Below are positions 1-8,404 of a DNA stretch of 64,000 nucleotides, in pieces. A program made the position numbers and the translations under genes. Location: contig JAUVZF010000008.1 in assembly GCA_030602705.1 (NCBI GenBank), forward strand, positions 1 through 64,000, given 5' to 3'. The notes under the pieces are model-generated. The model was not told where the DNA came from and made no database searches. It saw nothing but the letters and a program-made list of their open reading frames with translations. The DNA comes from Planctomycetota bacterium. Lineage in GTDB: Bacteria; Planctomycetota; Phycisphaerae; FEN-1346. Position 1 is the first letter of the stretch. Each line of letters begins with the position of its first letter.

Positions 1-7
1 GCCATCG

Positions 8-160
8 TCATCCGCCACCCGCAGCGCGGGGCGCCGCAGGTGACGCCGGTGCGGGCGCCGCCGGAGCGGCCGGCGCCGTCTCGGCACCCACCGCCTCCGC
101 CGCCGGCGCCAGGAAGAACGCCGCAGCCAAGAGCATCATCAAGCGTCGCATGCCACTCAT
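8..160 (-). CDS. Secreted protein, N-terminal fragment cut at the left edge
   Basis: The reading frame starts at an ATG (160-158) with a GGAGAGGA ribosome site just upstream. The first ~25 residues are a classic signal peptide (MRRLMMLLAAAFFLAPAAEA), followed by an Ala/Pro-rich stretch. The frame closes at 8-10, but that stop lies in the first 39 bases, which copy part of pyrB exactly and are probably not the native continuation. The true protein is therefore probably longer and its function cannot be seen. It is divergent from pyrB. Confidence 0.5.
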   Translation of the reverse strand: MSGMRRLMMLLAAAFFLAPAAEAVGAETAPAAPAAPAPASPAAPRAAGGG

Positions 161-270
161 CGTATCGTCCTCTCCGCAGGTCGGCAACCAGATTACCCAA
201 AACGCCCGGTCTTTGCCAGTGGGGATAGGGTGCGGCGTACGCTGGCCTACAACAACGCGCCGGACAAGTC

Positions 271-334
271 CGGCGGCTAACGCGCTGGCACCTCGCACAG
301 ATCGGCGGCTAACGCGCTGGTACCTCGCACAGAT
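271..334. repeat. Two 32-bp tandem units with GGCGGCTAACGCG
   Basis: Two adjacent 32-bp copies (271-302, 303-334) differ at one base. Each begins with CGGCGGCTAACGCG, the core also found at 1380-1402 (reverse complement), 41091-41101 and 45758-45892, so it belongs to a dispersed repeat family. It lies just upstream of the pyrB promoter. Confidence 0.8.
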
Positions 335-353
335 GCGACTCCTCCGTTTTTCA

Positions 354-382
354 TTGCCGCCGCACGCCTGCGGGCCTATAGT
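354..382 (+). promoter_or_regulatory. Candidate sigma70-type promoter for pyrB
   Basis: TTGCCG (354-359), 17-base spacer, TATAGT (377-382), about 50 bases before the pyrB ATG. The TTGCCG/TTGACN plus TATANT pattern recurs before several genes in this window. Confidence 0.5.
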
Positions 383-431
383 TTCCCGCCGGAGCGAGGC
401 GCCACAGACCTCTCTTGGGCGGGGGCACGTC

Positions 432-1382
432 ATGGCGAAACTGGCAACCGACAGGTGGACGCGCAAGCACCTCCTGGGCCTCGAGGACACCACGGCCGAC
501 GAGATCCTGGCCGTCCTCGATACGGCCAACGAGTTTTTCCCGTGCTGCACCGGCCGCCGGCCCGCGCCGCGCCTGCTCGAAGGCCGGACCATCCTGAACC
601 TCTTCTGCGAAGATTCCACGCGGACGCGGACCTCCTTCACGTTCGCCGGCGAACGCCTCGGCGCCCGCGTCTACCAGTTCCACGCCGCCACCAGCAGCCT
701 GAAGAAGAACGAATCGCTGGCCGACACGGTCCGCAACATCGATGCGATGGGCCTGGACGCCATCGTCATCCGCCACCCGCAGCGCGGGGCGCCGCAGCGG
801 GTGGCCGAATACGTCGGTTGCTCGGTCCTCAGCGCCGGCGACGACGCCTACGAGCACCCCACCCAGGCGCTGCTCGACATGCTCGCCGTCCGCCGCAAGA
901 CCGGAAGGTTCGAGGGCCTGACCCTTGCCCTCGTCGGCGACGTGCAGCACAGCCGCGTCGCACGGTCGAACCTGTTCGGCTGGTCGAAGTTCGGAAACCG
1001 CGTCGTCTTCGTCGGGCCGCAGGTCTTCACCCACGACCTGGACGTGGAGGTGGAGGTGACGGAGGATTTCGACGCCGTCCTGCCCGAGTGCGACGTCATC
1101 ATGATGCTCCGCGTCCAGTTCGAGCGGCACGAGCACCTGGCGTTCGACATCGACGACTACATCCGCGACTACCAGTTGACGCCCGCGCGGCTGGCGAAGG
1201 CCAAACCGGGGGCGCTGGTCCTGCATCCGGGGCCCATCAACCGCGGCATCGAACTCGTCAACGAGGTCGCCGACGGGCCGCAGAGCCTCATCCTGTACCA
1301 GGCGACGTGCGGCGTGGCCGTGCGGATGGCGGCACTGAGCCTGTGCATCGCCGCACTCGACGCCGAACGCCAGTCTGGTTAG
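432..1382 (+). CDS. pyrB: Aspartate carbamoyltransferase catalytic chain
   Basis: Condenses carbamoyl phosphate with aspartate in cytosolic pyrimidine synthesis. The 316-residue length is usual for the catalytic chain. Visible signatures are the carbamoyl-phosphate loop STRT at residues 62-65 (within FCEDSTRTRTSF), HPTQALLDM from about residue 142 and HPGPINRG from about 265. The frame is open upstream to 150, but ATG 432 begins the family-like N terminus. pyrC follows 46 bp downstream on the same strand, so they probably form an operon. No regulatory chain (pyrI) is seen. The TAG stop is the first triplet of a palindromic repeat. Confidence 0.96.
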   Translation: MAKLATDRWTRKHLLGLEDTTADEILAVLDTANEFFPCCTGRRPAPRLLEGRTILNLFCEDSTRTRTSFTFAGERLGARVYQFHAATSSLKKNESLADTVRNIDAMGLDAIVIRHPQRGAPQRVAEYVGCSVLSAGDDAYEHPTQALLDMLAVRRKTGRFEGLTLALVGDVQHSRVARSNLFGWSKFGNRVVFVGPQVFTHDLDVEVEVTEDFDAVLPECDVIMMLRVQFERHEHLAFDIDDYIRDYQLTPARLAKAKPGALVLHPGPINRGIELVNEVADGPQSLILYQATCGVAVRMAALSLCIAALDAERQSG

Positions 1383-1402
1383 CCGCCGCGCTTGCGCGGC
1401 GC
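1380..1402. repeat. GC palindrome of the GCCGCGC-AAGCGCGGCGG family
   Basis: TAGCCGCCGCGCTTGCGCGG is the reverse complement of the core repeated three times at 45758-45892. It supplies the pyrB stop codon and could form a hairpin in the pyrB-pyrC mRNA. Confidence 0.75.
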
Positions 1403-1428
1403 GTGCCGTTTACAGCAGGCAACACCCA

Positions 1429-2730
1429 ATGACCCGCATACTCCTGACCGGCGGCCGCATCATCGACCCCGCCTGCGGACGCGACTCGCCGGGCGACCTG
1501 CTCATCGAAGACGACCGCATCGCCGCCGTCGGCGACGTGGGCGTTGGCGCCGAGGCCGGCACGGTTCTGGACTGCGCGGGCCTGCTCGTCGTCCCCGGGC
1601 TGATCGACCTGCACGTCCATCTGCGGGAGGCCCCGTTTTCTGAAAACCCGGACGATTTCGCCGAGACCGTGGCCGACGGGGCGGCGGCGGCGGTGGCGGG
1701 CGGGTTCACGACCGTCTGCGCCATGCCCAACACCACACCGCCCCTCGACTCGGCCGACGCCGTCGCTTGGTACGTCGCCCGCGCCCGCGAAGCCAACCTC
1801 GCCCGCGTGCTGCCTGTCGGGTGCATGACGTGCGGCCGCCGCGGCCGCATCGTGGCCAACTTTGTTGCCATGCGCGACGCCGGCGCGTGTGCTTTCAGCG
1901 ACGACGGCTCCGACGTGGCCGACGACGAGGTGTTCGAGGAGGCCCTTCGCGAGGCCGCGCGGATCGAGATGCCCGTCTTCTGCCACTGCGAAAACGCAGC
2001 GCTGGCGGCGGGCGGCGTCATTCACGATTCACCCCTCGCGACGGCCCTCGGGCTGCCCGGCCTCTCGCGCGACGCCGAGGACGTGGCCGTCGCGCGGGCC
2101 TGCGAGGCCGCAAGCCGCACAGGCTGCCGCGTCCACATCCAGCACGTCTCGACCGAGGGGGCGGTCCAGGCCGTCCGACGGGCCAAGGCCGACGGGGCGC
2201 CCGTCACGGCCGAGGCCACGCCGCACCATCTGACGCTTACGGTGGACGCCCTCGCCGGCCGCAACACCGTTTTCAAGGTCAACCCGCCGCTTCGCAGCGC
2301 CCACGACACCGGCGCCGTGTTGGCCGCCGTCCGCGACGGCACCATCGATTGCCTGGCGACCGACCACGCTCCCCACACGGCCGAGGCGAAGGCCCGGCGT
2401 CTGGGGGACGCCGCATTCGGCATGATCGGCCTGGAGTCGGCCCTGGGGGTTTGCGCGACCGCACTCGTCGAAACGCCGCTGATGACGTGGCCGGAACTCA
2501 TCCAGCGCATGACGGCGGCCCCGGCGCACGTCCTCGGGCTCGACGCCGGCACGCTGGCCCCCGGCGCGCGCGCCGACGTAACGGTCATCGATCCGGCAGC
2601 GCGGTGGACGATCGACCCCGGGCGGTTCGCATCGAAGGCGCGGAACTGCCCGTTCGCCGGCCGCGAGGTCAAAGGGCGGGTGGTGCGGACGCTTGTCGGC
2701 GGCGGGATTGTTTACGAGGCGGCGGAGTAG
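1429..2730 (+). CDS. pyrC: Dihydroorotase
   Basis: Cyclises carbamoyl aspartate to dihydroorotate, the step after PyrB. The 433-residue amidohydrolase has the metal motif DLHVH (H62, H64), the substrate region AMPNTTPP, HCEN at about residue 185 and ATDHAPH (D312, H313). Length and motifs fit the class I long form. Urease/dihydroorotase-type features continue to the C-terminal cap (GARADVTVIDP). It follows pyrB on the same strand. Confidence 0.95.
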   Translation: MTRILLTGGRIIDPACGRDSPGDLLIEDDRIAAVGDVGVGAEAGTVLDCAGLLVVPGLIDLHVHLREAPFSENPDDFAETVADGAAAAVAGGFTTVCAMPNTTPPLDSADAVAWYVARAREANLARVLPVGCMTCGRRGRIVANFVAMRDAGACAFSDDGSDVADDEVFEEALREAARIEMPVFCHCENAALAAGGVIHDSPLATALGLPGLSRDAEDVAVARACEAASRTGCRVHIQHVSTEGAVQAVRRAKADGAPVTAEATPHHLTLTVDALAGRNTVFKVNPPLRSAHDTGAVLAAVRDGTIDCLATDHAPHTAEAKARRLGDAAFGMIGLESALGVCATALVETPLMTWPELIQRMTAAPAHVLGLDAGTLAPGARADVTVIDPAARWTIDPGRFASKARNCPFAGREVKGRVVRTLVGGGIVYEAAE

Positions 2731-2740
2731 CACCGGCAGG

Positions 2741-2969
2741 CTAAGCAGGGTCAGGTAAGTCTTTTGCCGTCGGGTGCCATGCCCACGCTTGCGTGTGCAT
2801 GCCGTGGCGAGACCTGATTGGGCTCGTAGCCCAGGGGCTTGCGCCGCTTACTTACGTGCGCGGCTAGTTTTCTCACGGGGCTGGTCGGGCGCGAGTGTAA
2901 AATAGCCGCGAGCGTAAGCGAGCGGGTGCCGCTCTCGCCACAGCAAAAGACTTACGTAAGACCGCTTAG
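2741..2969. repeat. MITE-like element with terminal inverted repeats
   Basis: Imperfect inverted repeats of about 26 bp bound this 229-bp stretch. The inner 12 bp match exactly (TAAGTCTTTTGC at 2756-2767 against GCAAAAGACTTA at 2943-2954), and both outer ends begin TAAGC. A related end is at 28134-28160. There is no ORF inside. The right end includes the PilZ gene stop codon. Confidence 0.55.
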
Positions 2970-3292
2970 AACAGATCCAGCGCCAGTTCCTTCGCGAACT
3001 TCAGGGCCACGCCTGTGCCCATCTGCCCCGGCGCGGGACGGTCGCAGCGGATGACCTGGGCGTGGGCGGCGAACTGTTCCAGGAAGAACGTGTTGGCCGT
3101 GTCGCGCGGGACGGTCAACTGAACGTATACTTCGCGTCCGAGTTCCAGCCCCCTGTCCACGACAAAGTACACACCCCCATCGCAGACGTTGACCGTCCGG
3201 GCCCGCACGTCACCCCCACCGGGCGACTCGATGCGCAGCCGACAGGGAAGATCGAAACGGCGATGTTTGCGGCGTTCGGATGAGGTGGCCAT
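2966..3292 (-). CDS. PilZ-domain protein
   Basis: A 108-residue stand-alone PilZ domain. It has the basic N-terminal motif RRKHRRF (residues 7-13) and the second motif region NVCDGGVYF (about 35-43), a variant of the usual [DN]xSxxG. Such domains bind cyclic-di-GMP and act on partner proteins; the partner is not apparent here. ATG 3292 has an AAGGAG site 8 bases upstream. The TAA stop lies within the flanking MITE-like end. Confidence 0.8.
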   Translation of the reverse strand: MATSSERRKHRRFDLPCRLRIESPGGGDVRARTVNVCDGGVYFVVDRGLELGREVYVQLTVPRDTANTFFLEQFAAHAQVIRCDRPAPGQMGTGVALKFAKELALDLF

Positions 3293-3500
3293 GCGAACGC
3301 TCCTTGTGCGCCCAGCCGCACGATATGCAGCCGACGGGGAATACCCTCCATCGGCCGGACTTCCGACTCCTTCAGGGTACACTAACGTCCCAGGCTTTTC
3401 AAGCATAATCTTCTTCCGACGAGTGCCCATTATCACCAACACGGGCCGACCCGCGCCTGCTGCCGCTCGCGGCGATGGACAGCAGCCGCGGGGAACGGGC

Positions 3501-3637
3501 AAAAAGGTTCCAGGAACCTTTTCTGCGTAGCACCCTCCGGGCCCTTCAGGGAAAAGGTTCCTGGAACCTTTTCCCGAAAAAGACCGATACACGGCCAGAA
3601 ACGCCGAAACCGCGAAAAAGGTTCCTGGAACCTTTTT
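3501..3637. repeat. Cluster of three GGTTCC palindromes
   Basis: Three copies (3501-3523, 3551-3573, 3615-3637) of a palindrome GGTTCC-A/T-GGAACC flanked by A-run and T-run. The last two bracket a spacer resembling those at 11176-11264, 12255-12342 and 13046-13131. The 525-bp gap between the PilZ and mnmA genes holds little else. Confidence 0.9.
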
Positions 3638-3782
3638 GCCCTTACGCTCGTGATGCCAGCCGTATTCGCGCCTATGCCCGCCGGCACGGATGCCCGCGTG
3701 CCCCCGACGGGCCGTCCCAAGCGAAAGCATGGCGCCCGGCTAAGACTGGTGGGACGAGGCCGCTGCGGCCGCGTCACTGCCC

Positions 3783-3811
3783 TTCCGTGCAGCGGCGCGA
3801 GCCGGTACAAT
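3783..3811 (+). promoter_or_regulatory. Candidate promoter giving a leaderless mnmA mRNA
   Basis: TTCCGT (3783-3788), 17 bases, TACAAT (3806-3811). The -10 box ends only six bases before the mnmA ATG, so transcription would begin at or next to the start codon. The -35 match is weak. Confidence 0.3.
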
Positions 3812-3817
3812 ACCGCC

Positions 3818-4906
3818 ATGAGCGGCGAGAAGGTGGTGGTGGCGATGTCGGGCGGTGTGGATTCGTCGGTGGCGGCGCATCTGCTGAAGGAACATGGATA
3901 CGAGGTGCTGGGCGTCTTCATGTGCGCGGGGCTGGGTCTGGAAGCGTCGGCCGGCGGTCCGCCGCGATGTTGCTCTCCCGAGGACAGCGCGGGCGCTCGG
4001 GCGGTGGCGGGGCAGTTGGGCTTTCCCTTCGCGGTGCTCGACTTCGCCCCGGACTTCGACCGTCTCATCGACCACTTCTGCACCGAGTACGGTCGCGGCC
4101 GCACGCCCAACCCGTGCATCCTGTGCAACCGCGACCTGAAGTTCGGCCGCCTGTTCGAGTACGCCGACGCCATGGGGGCGCGGTGCGTGGCGACGGGCCA
4201 CTACGCCCGGGTCGAGTGGGAAGCGGGCCAATGGCACCTGAAGCGAGCCCTGGACCGTACGAAGGACCAGTCGTACTTCCTCTTTCCGATTCCGCCGCAG
4301 CGCCTGGAACGGGTGCGGCTGCCGCTCGGCGAGATGACCAAGGATGCGACCCGCCGCCTGGCACGCGACCTGGGCCTGCCGGTCCACGACCGGCCGGAGA
4401 GCCAGGACATCTGTTTCGTGGAGCGCGGCGTCGGCGACCTCATACGAGCGCGTCGACCGGACCTGGTGCGGCCGGGGCCCATCCTCGACCTCGATGGCAA
4501 CGAACTCGGGCGGCACGAGGGCATCGTGCATTTCACGATCGGCCAGCGCCGCGGGCTCGGCATCGCGGTGGGCCGGCCGCGGTACGTCGTGGCGATACGG
4601 GCCGAGGACGCGGCGGTGGTCGTGGGACCGGCCGAGGCGCTGCGGTCGCGTGGCCTGGCGGCCGAGGAGGTGGTCTGGCACGAGACGGTGCCGGCCGAGC
4701 CGATTCGCGCAGACGTGCAGATACGCTATCGGCATCCGGCGGCGCCGGCGTGGATCGCGCGGCCGGATGGGGAGACCGACGGGGGCGGCCGGGCCGAGGT
4801 CACGTTCGACGAGCCGCAGGCCGCCGTCACGCCCGGCCAGGCCGCCGTGTTCTATCGCGACGATCGCGTGCTCGGCGGGGGATGGATAGCCGAGGCGCGG
4901 GGGTGA
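3818..4906 (+). CDS. mnmA: tRNA-specific 2-thiouridylase MnmA
   Basis: Thiolates U34 of Lys, Glu and Gln tRNAs using ATP and relayed sulfur. The 362-residue protein has the PP-loop SGGVDSS (residues 11-17), the cysteine pair NPCILC (C100, C103) and DICFV with C199. C100 and C199 correspond to the catalytic pair of known MnmA enzymes. C-terminal TIGQRRGLGIAVG is also typical. ATG 3818 begins the family N terminus (EKVVVAMSGG). No clear ribosome site precedes it, consistent with a leaderless start. Confidence 0.95.
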   Translation: MSGEKVVVAMSGGVDSSVAAHLLKEHGYEVLGVFMCAGLGLEASAGGPPRCCSPEDSAGARAVAGQLGFPFAVLDFAPDFDRLIDHFCTEYGRGRTPNPCILCNRDLKFGRLFEYADAMGARCVATGHYARVEWEAGQWHLKRALDRTKDQSYFLFPIPPQRLERVRLPLGEMTKDATRRLARDLGLPVHDRPESQDICFVERGVGDLIRARRPDLVRPGPILDLDGNELGRHEGIVHFTIGQRRGLGIAVGRPRYVVAIRAEDAAVVVGPAEALRSRGLAAEEVVWHETVPAEPIRADVQIRYRHPAAPAWIARPDGETDGGGRAEVTFDEPQAAVTPGQAAVFYRDDRVLGGGWIAEARG

Positions 4907-4992
4907 GGGCGCCATGGCGATGGGAGGGGGCGGCGCGTGAGGGCGTGACCGGGAGCTTCCGCTCCCGGCTCGAACGACAAGACGGCCAAAAC

Positions 4993-5021
4993 GCACGGCC
5001 GGGCAAGACCGGCCGTGGCAC
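4993..5021. repeat. GCACGGCC...GGCCGTGGCAC palindromic repeat
   Basis: A palindrome with CCGG arms, also found inside the GT9 gene (5342-5394), inside the radical SAM gene (31891-31919) and in part at 42283-42304. A separate perfect hairpin (CCGGGAGC / GCTCCCGG, 4949-4968) lies just before it. Together they fill the mnmA-GT9 gap. Confidence 0.8.
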
Positions 5022-5040
5022 ATCTCGTTAGCGAACAGGC

Positions 5041-6153
5041 ATGAAGCACATCGTCATCATCCACGCGGGGGCCGTCGGCGACCTGGTGCAGGCGCTGCCG
5101 GCGATGGCGGCCGTGCGGGCGGCGTGGCCGGAGGCGACGGTCACGCTGGTCGGCCGGCCCGAGCGTGCGGCGCTCGCGGTCCTGGCGGGGGCGGCCGAAA
5201 GGATCGTGGACCTGGAGACGTGCGGCCTGTGGCGGCTGATGGGTGAGGCCGCAGACGCCACTGCCCTGCACGTCCTGGACGGTGCGGACCTGGTGGTCGA
5301 TCTGCTGACGAAGGGAGCGCTGGCGGCAGGGTTCAAGAAAAGCACGGCCGGGCAAGCCTGCCCTGAGCCCGCCGAACGGGGCCGGCCGTGGCACACCTAC
5401 ACCTGTCACCCCGAGCGAAGCCGAGGGGTCTCGCCTTTCGACACCGCCAGAAGCACAGACAACGGCGAGATTCCTCCACTCGTCCCGACTGCGCCGGGAC
5501 TCGGTCGGAATGACAGGCTGGTGGTCTCGGTCGATCCTTTGCCGCCGGAGGGATGGCACCGGAGCGCGGCGGCGTGGATCACGGGCCAGGTGTGTGAGGC
5601 CCTGAGTCTGGATGCACCATGCGAGACGCCGTGTATCCGCCTTCCACAAACGGCCGAAGACGCGGCGCGCACGCTGCTGGCGTCGCGCGGCGTGGGGGAG
5701 CGTTTCGTCGCCGTCCATCCCGGAAGCGGCTCGACGACGAAGAACTGGCCGCTGGATCGCTTCGAGGCAGTTGCGCGCCGTGTGCGGCAAGAGACGTCGC
5801 GCGGCGTGGTGTGGCTCATCGGCCCGGCCGAACAGGAACGTGGGACGCTGCCGCACGGGGCGAGCGGCGACACGGTCATGGCAAACCTGGCGCTCGTGGA
5901 CGTCGCGGGCCTCCTGGCACTGGCCGACGCGTATCTCGGAAACGATTCGGGTATCACGCAAATTGCGGCGGCCGTGCGGCGGCGCGACGGCCGTACCACG
6001 CCGACGGTGGCGCTGTTCGGTCCGACGGACCCGCGTGTGTGGGCTCCGTGCGGCGAGCACGTGCGGGTCGTCGCGGCGGCGGCGGACGGGAAGATGGAGA
6101 GTATCGGCGTCGAAGAAGTCGGCGAGGCGGTGGCGGCGATGCTGATACGATAA
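5041..6153 (+). CDS. GT9-family (heptosyltransferase-like) glycosyltransferase with repeat insertion
   Basis: A 370-residue GT-B enzyme of the ADP-heptose:LPS heptosyltransferase family, probably acting on cell-envelope glycans. The N terminus MKHIVIIHAGAVGDLVQALP and the donor-site region (AVHPGSGSTTKNWP, LADAYLGNDSGITQIAA, ALFGPTDP) are diagnostic. Residues ~98-160 do not look like the family: their DNA (5342-5517) is a GCACGGCC palindrome followed by a TGTCA-type repeat like that at 21403-21510. The frame stays open through both. Whether the enzyme tolerates the ~60-residue insert is unknown. Confidence 0.85.
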   Translation: MKHIVIIHAGAVGDLVQALPAMAAVRAAWPEATVTLVGRPERAALAVLAGAAERIVDLETCGLWRLMGEAADATALHVLDGADLVVDLLTKGALAAGFKKSTAGQACPEPAERGRPWHTYTCHPERSRGVSPFDTARSTDNGEIPPLVPTAPGLGRNDRLVVSVDPLPPEGWHRSAAAWITGQVCEALSLDAPCETPCIRLPQTAEDAARTLLASRGVGERFVAVHPGSGSTTKNWPLDRFEAVARRVRQETSRGVVWLIGPAEQERGTLPHGASGDTVMANLALVDVAGLLALADAYLGNDSGITQIAAAVRRRDGRTTPTVALFGPTDPRVWAPCGEHVRVVAAAADGKMESIGVEEVGEAVAAMLIR

Positions 6154-6171
6154 CCAGACGACGACAACAAC

Positions 6172-6193
6172 ACCCCCGATTACCATCGGGGGT
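6172..6193. terminator. Hairpin between convergent genes
   Basis: ACCCCCGAT / ATCGGGGGT with a 4-base loop sits between the GT9 stop and the convergent lipoprotein stop. There is no long T-run, so intrinsic termination is only a possibility. Confidence 0.4.
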
Positions 6194-6209
6194 TAGTCAT
6201 GCTGCTTCT

Positions 6210-8222
6210 TCATGGACCACTGCGTCCGCCCGGCGGCTCACCCCGGGGCACGGCGGGCGGCTGCCACGTTTGCGGTTGGGTCCCCTCGCGCGCCGGGGCG
6301 CCCATAATGCCAGGCGGCGACATCAGCCCCCCGGCCATGGCCGCATGGAACCCATAGAACATCACACGGGCAAGGCCGTGCCGGATAACCGGGATGGTCC
6401 GCGTCAGTTCGGAGGCCGGCACGTCGAAATCGAGACGGACGGTTCGGTCATCGACCCGGACGGCCACGAGCATCGGCTCGCCGATGGCCGGAACGTCGAG
6501 GCGCGGCAGGAGCGCCTCCTCGTAGCCCCGCTTCGCATAGGGCGGAAGCATCATGGGAAACACGCGCTCGAGCATCGTATCGACGAGGTATCCATAGGCG
6601 GGGAGCGAGACGAGCACAACGGCGCCGCTGCCGCTTGGGACGCGTGCCAGGGCGGCGCGAACCGCCTCCTGGTTCGCCAGGTCCGCATCCCCGGCTTGGA
6701 GGTTCTTGATGGCCCGAGCCATGACGTCGGCGCCACCCATGGTCACGACGGCCCGGTCTCCGCAGACGGCGACGCGCATAACCAGCCCCTCCGGACCATA
6801 GATCCCGTCGATCATGCCCTTGAAGCCGGCACGGACCTGGGGCGGCGCGTCCGCGGGCGGCGTCATGTCGAACTTGAAGCGGATCACGTCCACGGAGAGG
6901 CCCTCGATGGTCTCGGCGGCCTCGTGGTACTCGACCCCCATGTCCATCTTGGGTGCGTCGGGCGTCTTGGGAATCATCCCGAGCATGGCCTTGTAGAACC
7001 CGTCGATGGTCTCCATGCTCTTTTTCATCAAGGCGCGATAGGCCGCGCCGTCCTTCAGGGCAACGATCTGGGTCATGCGGTAAACACCCTGATCGGCCTC
7101 GGGAATCTCCATGAGGACGGCAGTCTGGTCGCCGAGCACGTTGCCCTGCTCGTCGATCATGGCCCACATCTGTTTGACGGCTTTGTCCAGCGGCTGCATG
7201 ACGGCGGGCGGCTGGGCGGCGTCCTGGCCGGCCGCCTGCTTTGCCATGGCCTTTTCCATCATCTCGAACACGGCGTCCATGACGGGCTCGAGGAAGGCCT
7301 TGAGCCGGGTTCCCGCCTCGGCCTGGTCGATGCGGCTCCAGGAGGCCAGGAGGAACCGATCGGTGGGCGGCAGCGCCGCCTCATAGGTTTCGATGGGCTT
7401 CAGGGTCTTGGCAATCGCCAGGAGCGATGCGTCCTGCCGCAGCGTCAGGCCGACGCGCAGCGCCCCGTGGCCGCCGTCCGCATCCAGAGCGATTTCGAGA
7501 TCCTCGATCTGCTGGACCAGGTCTTCGAGCCACTCGAACAACTTGACCTGTTTCGACGGGGTCTCGGCGGTGTGCCTTTTCTGTAACCGCTCCTTCGCCC
7601 TCCGGATCTCGGGCAGGACCCTGTCGGCCAGCGGCTTGGCGTTGACGCGCACCCAGGCGAGGTTGGCGGCGATCCGGTCGGCCATCTGTTCGTCGGGGGC
7701 AAAGCGCGGCCCGGCCGCCTGGAACGCCTTCAGGGCCGCCGGCCCGCCGGAGAAGGCGACCCAGTTGTCCATCCGCATCGCAAAGATCGTGGGTGCGCTC
7801 CCCACGGCGGGCTTGATTTTGAGAATGCCGCCCTCAACCGTCTCGCCCTTCAGCCGCTCGCGATCTTTCAGATGCATCAGGAAGACGACGCCGGGGCCGT
7901 CCGGGCCTATCAGGACCGTCCATCCGACCGGTTGTTCCGGGTCGCCGACCCCGGGGGGCAGGAGGCTGAACGGAACGGCAACCAAGGTGGCGAGTTCGGG
8001 ACCCGCAAAGGCGTTCAGATTGTCCACGAGCGCCCGCGGGCTCCGGAACGTGCCGACCAGGACGGCATCGGCCGGCGCCTGCGCTACCATTTCAAGGAGC
8101 GCCTTGCGAAGCGCCGGCGAGACGGCAGGGGCGGGCGGCGGCGGGGCGGGTTCCGATTCGCAACCTGCCACCAGCAGGGCCACGCCCAATACGGCGAACA
8201 GTCCCATTCGTGCCATCTTCAT
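6210..8222 (-). CDS. Large predicted lipoprotein, function unknown
   Basis: A 670-residue protein starting MKMARMGLFAVLGVALLVAGC, a type II signal peptide with lipobox VAGC. The rest is soluble, rich in Ala/Pro and charged helices, without a motif I recognise. It may be envelope-anchored. I chose ATG 8222 because a G-rich site precedes it and the signal peptide begins there; the frame is open to 8282. It lies downstream of the sigma/anti-sigma/YbjQ set on the same strand after a ~180-bp gap. Confidence 0.75.
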   Translation of the reverse strand: MKMARMGLFAVLGVALLVAGCESEPAPPPPAPAVSPALRKALLEMVAQAPADAVLVGTFRSPRALVDNLNAFAGPELATLVAVPFSLLPPGVGDPEQPVGWTVLIGPDGPGVVFLMHLKDRERLKGETVEGGILKIKPAVGSAPTIFAMRMDNWVAFSGGPAALKAFQAAGPRFAPDEQMADRIAANLAWVRVNAKPLADRVLPEIRRAKERLQKRHTAETPSKQVKLFEWLEDLVQQIEDLEIALDADGGHGALRVGLTLRQDASLLAIAKTLKPIETYEAALPPTDRFLLASWSRIDQAEAGTRLKAFLEPVMDAVFEMMEKAMAKQAAGQDAAQPPAVMQPLDKAVKQMWAMIDEQGNVLGDQTAVLMEIPEADQGVYRMTQIVALKDGAAYRALMKKSMETIDGFYKAMLGMIPKTPDAPKMDMGVEYHEAAETIEGLSVDVIRFKFDMTPPADAPPQVRAGFKGMIDGIYGPEGLVMRVAVCGDRAVVTMGGADVMARAIKNLQAGDADLANQEAVRAALARVPSGSGAVVLVSLPAYGYLVDTMLERVFPMMLPPYAKRGYEEALLPRLDVPAIGEPMLVAVRVDDRTVRLDFDVPASELTRTIPVIRHGLARVMFYGFHAAMAGGLMSPPGIMGAPAREGTQPQTWQPPAVPRGEPPGGRSGP

Positions 8223-8404
8223 GACGACCCCCATTCTAGCGTCTGCGCGGGTGCATAGTTCCAGGCATCCTGTCGCGCCCAAGCGGCGCGAACCGACAAG
8301 ACGCCCGTGTGACCATTATCCCACCACCGGCAAGCCGGAACAAGGGCGACGTTCGCTTGGGCGCGGCGGGTCGGGAGACCCACCGCGCCAAAGTCGGCGA
8401 TTCG

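Noticed and set aside
4949-4968. Intrinsic terminator after mnmA
   Set aside because: The 8-bp stem is perfect but no T-run follows; it may be a repeat or a processing signal instead.
5619-7586. 655-codon plus-strand ORF
   Set aside because: Overlaps the GT9 gene in another frame and runs antisense to the lipoprotein gene; low-complexity shadow composition.
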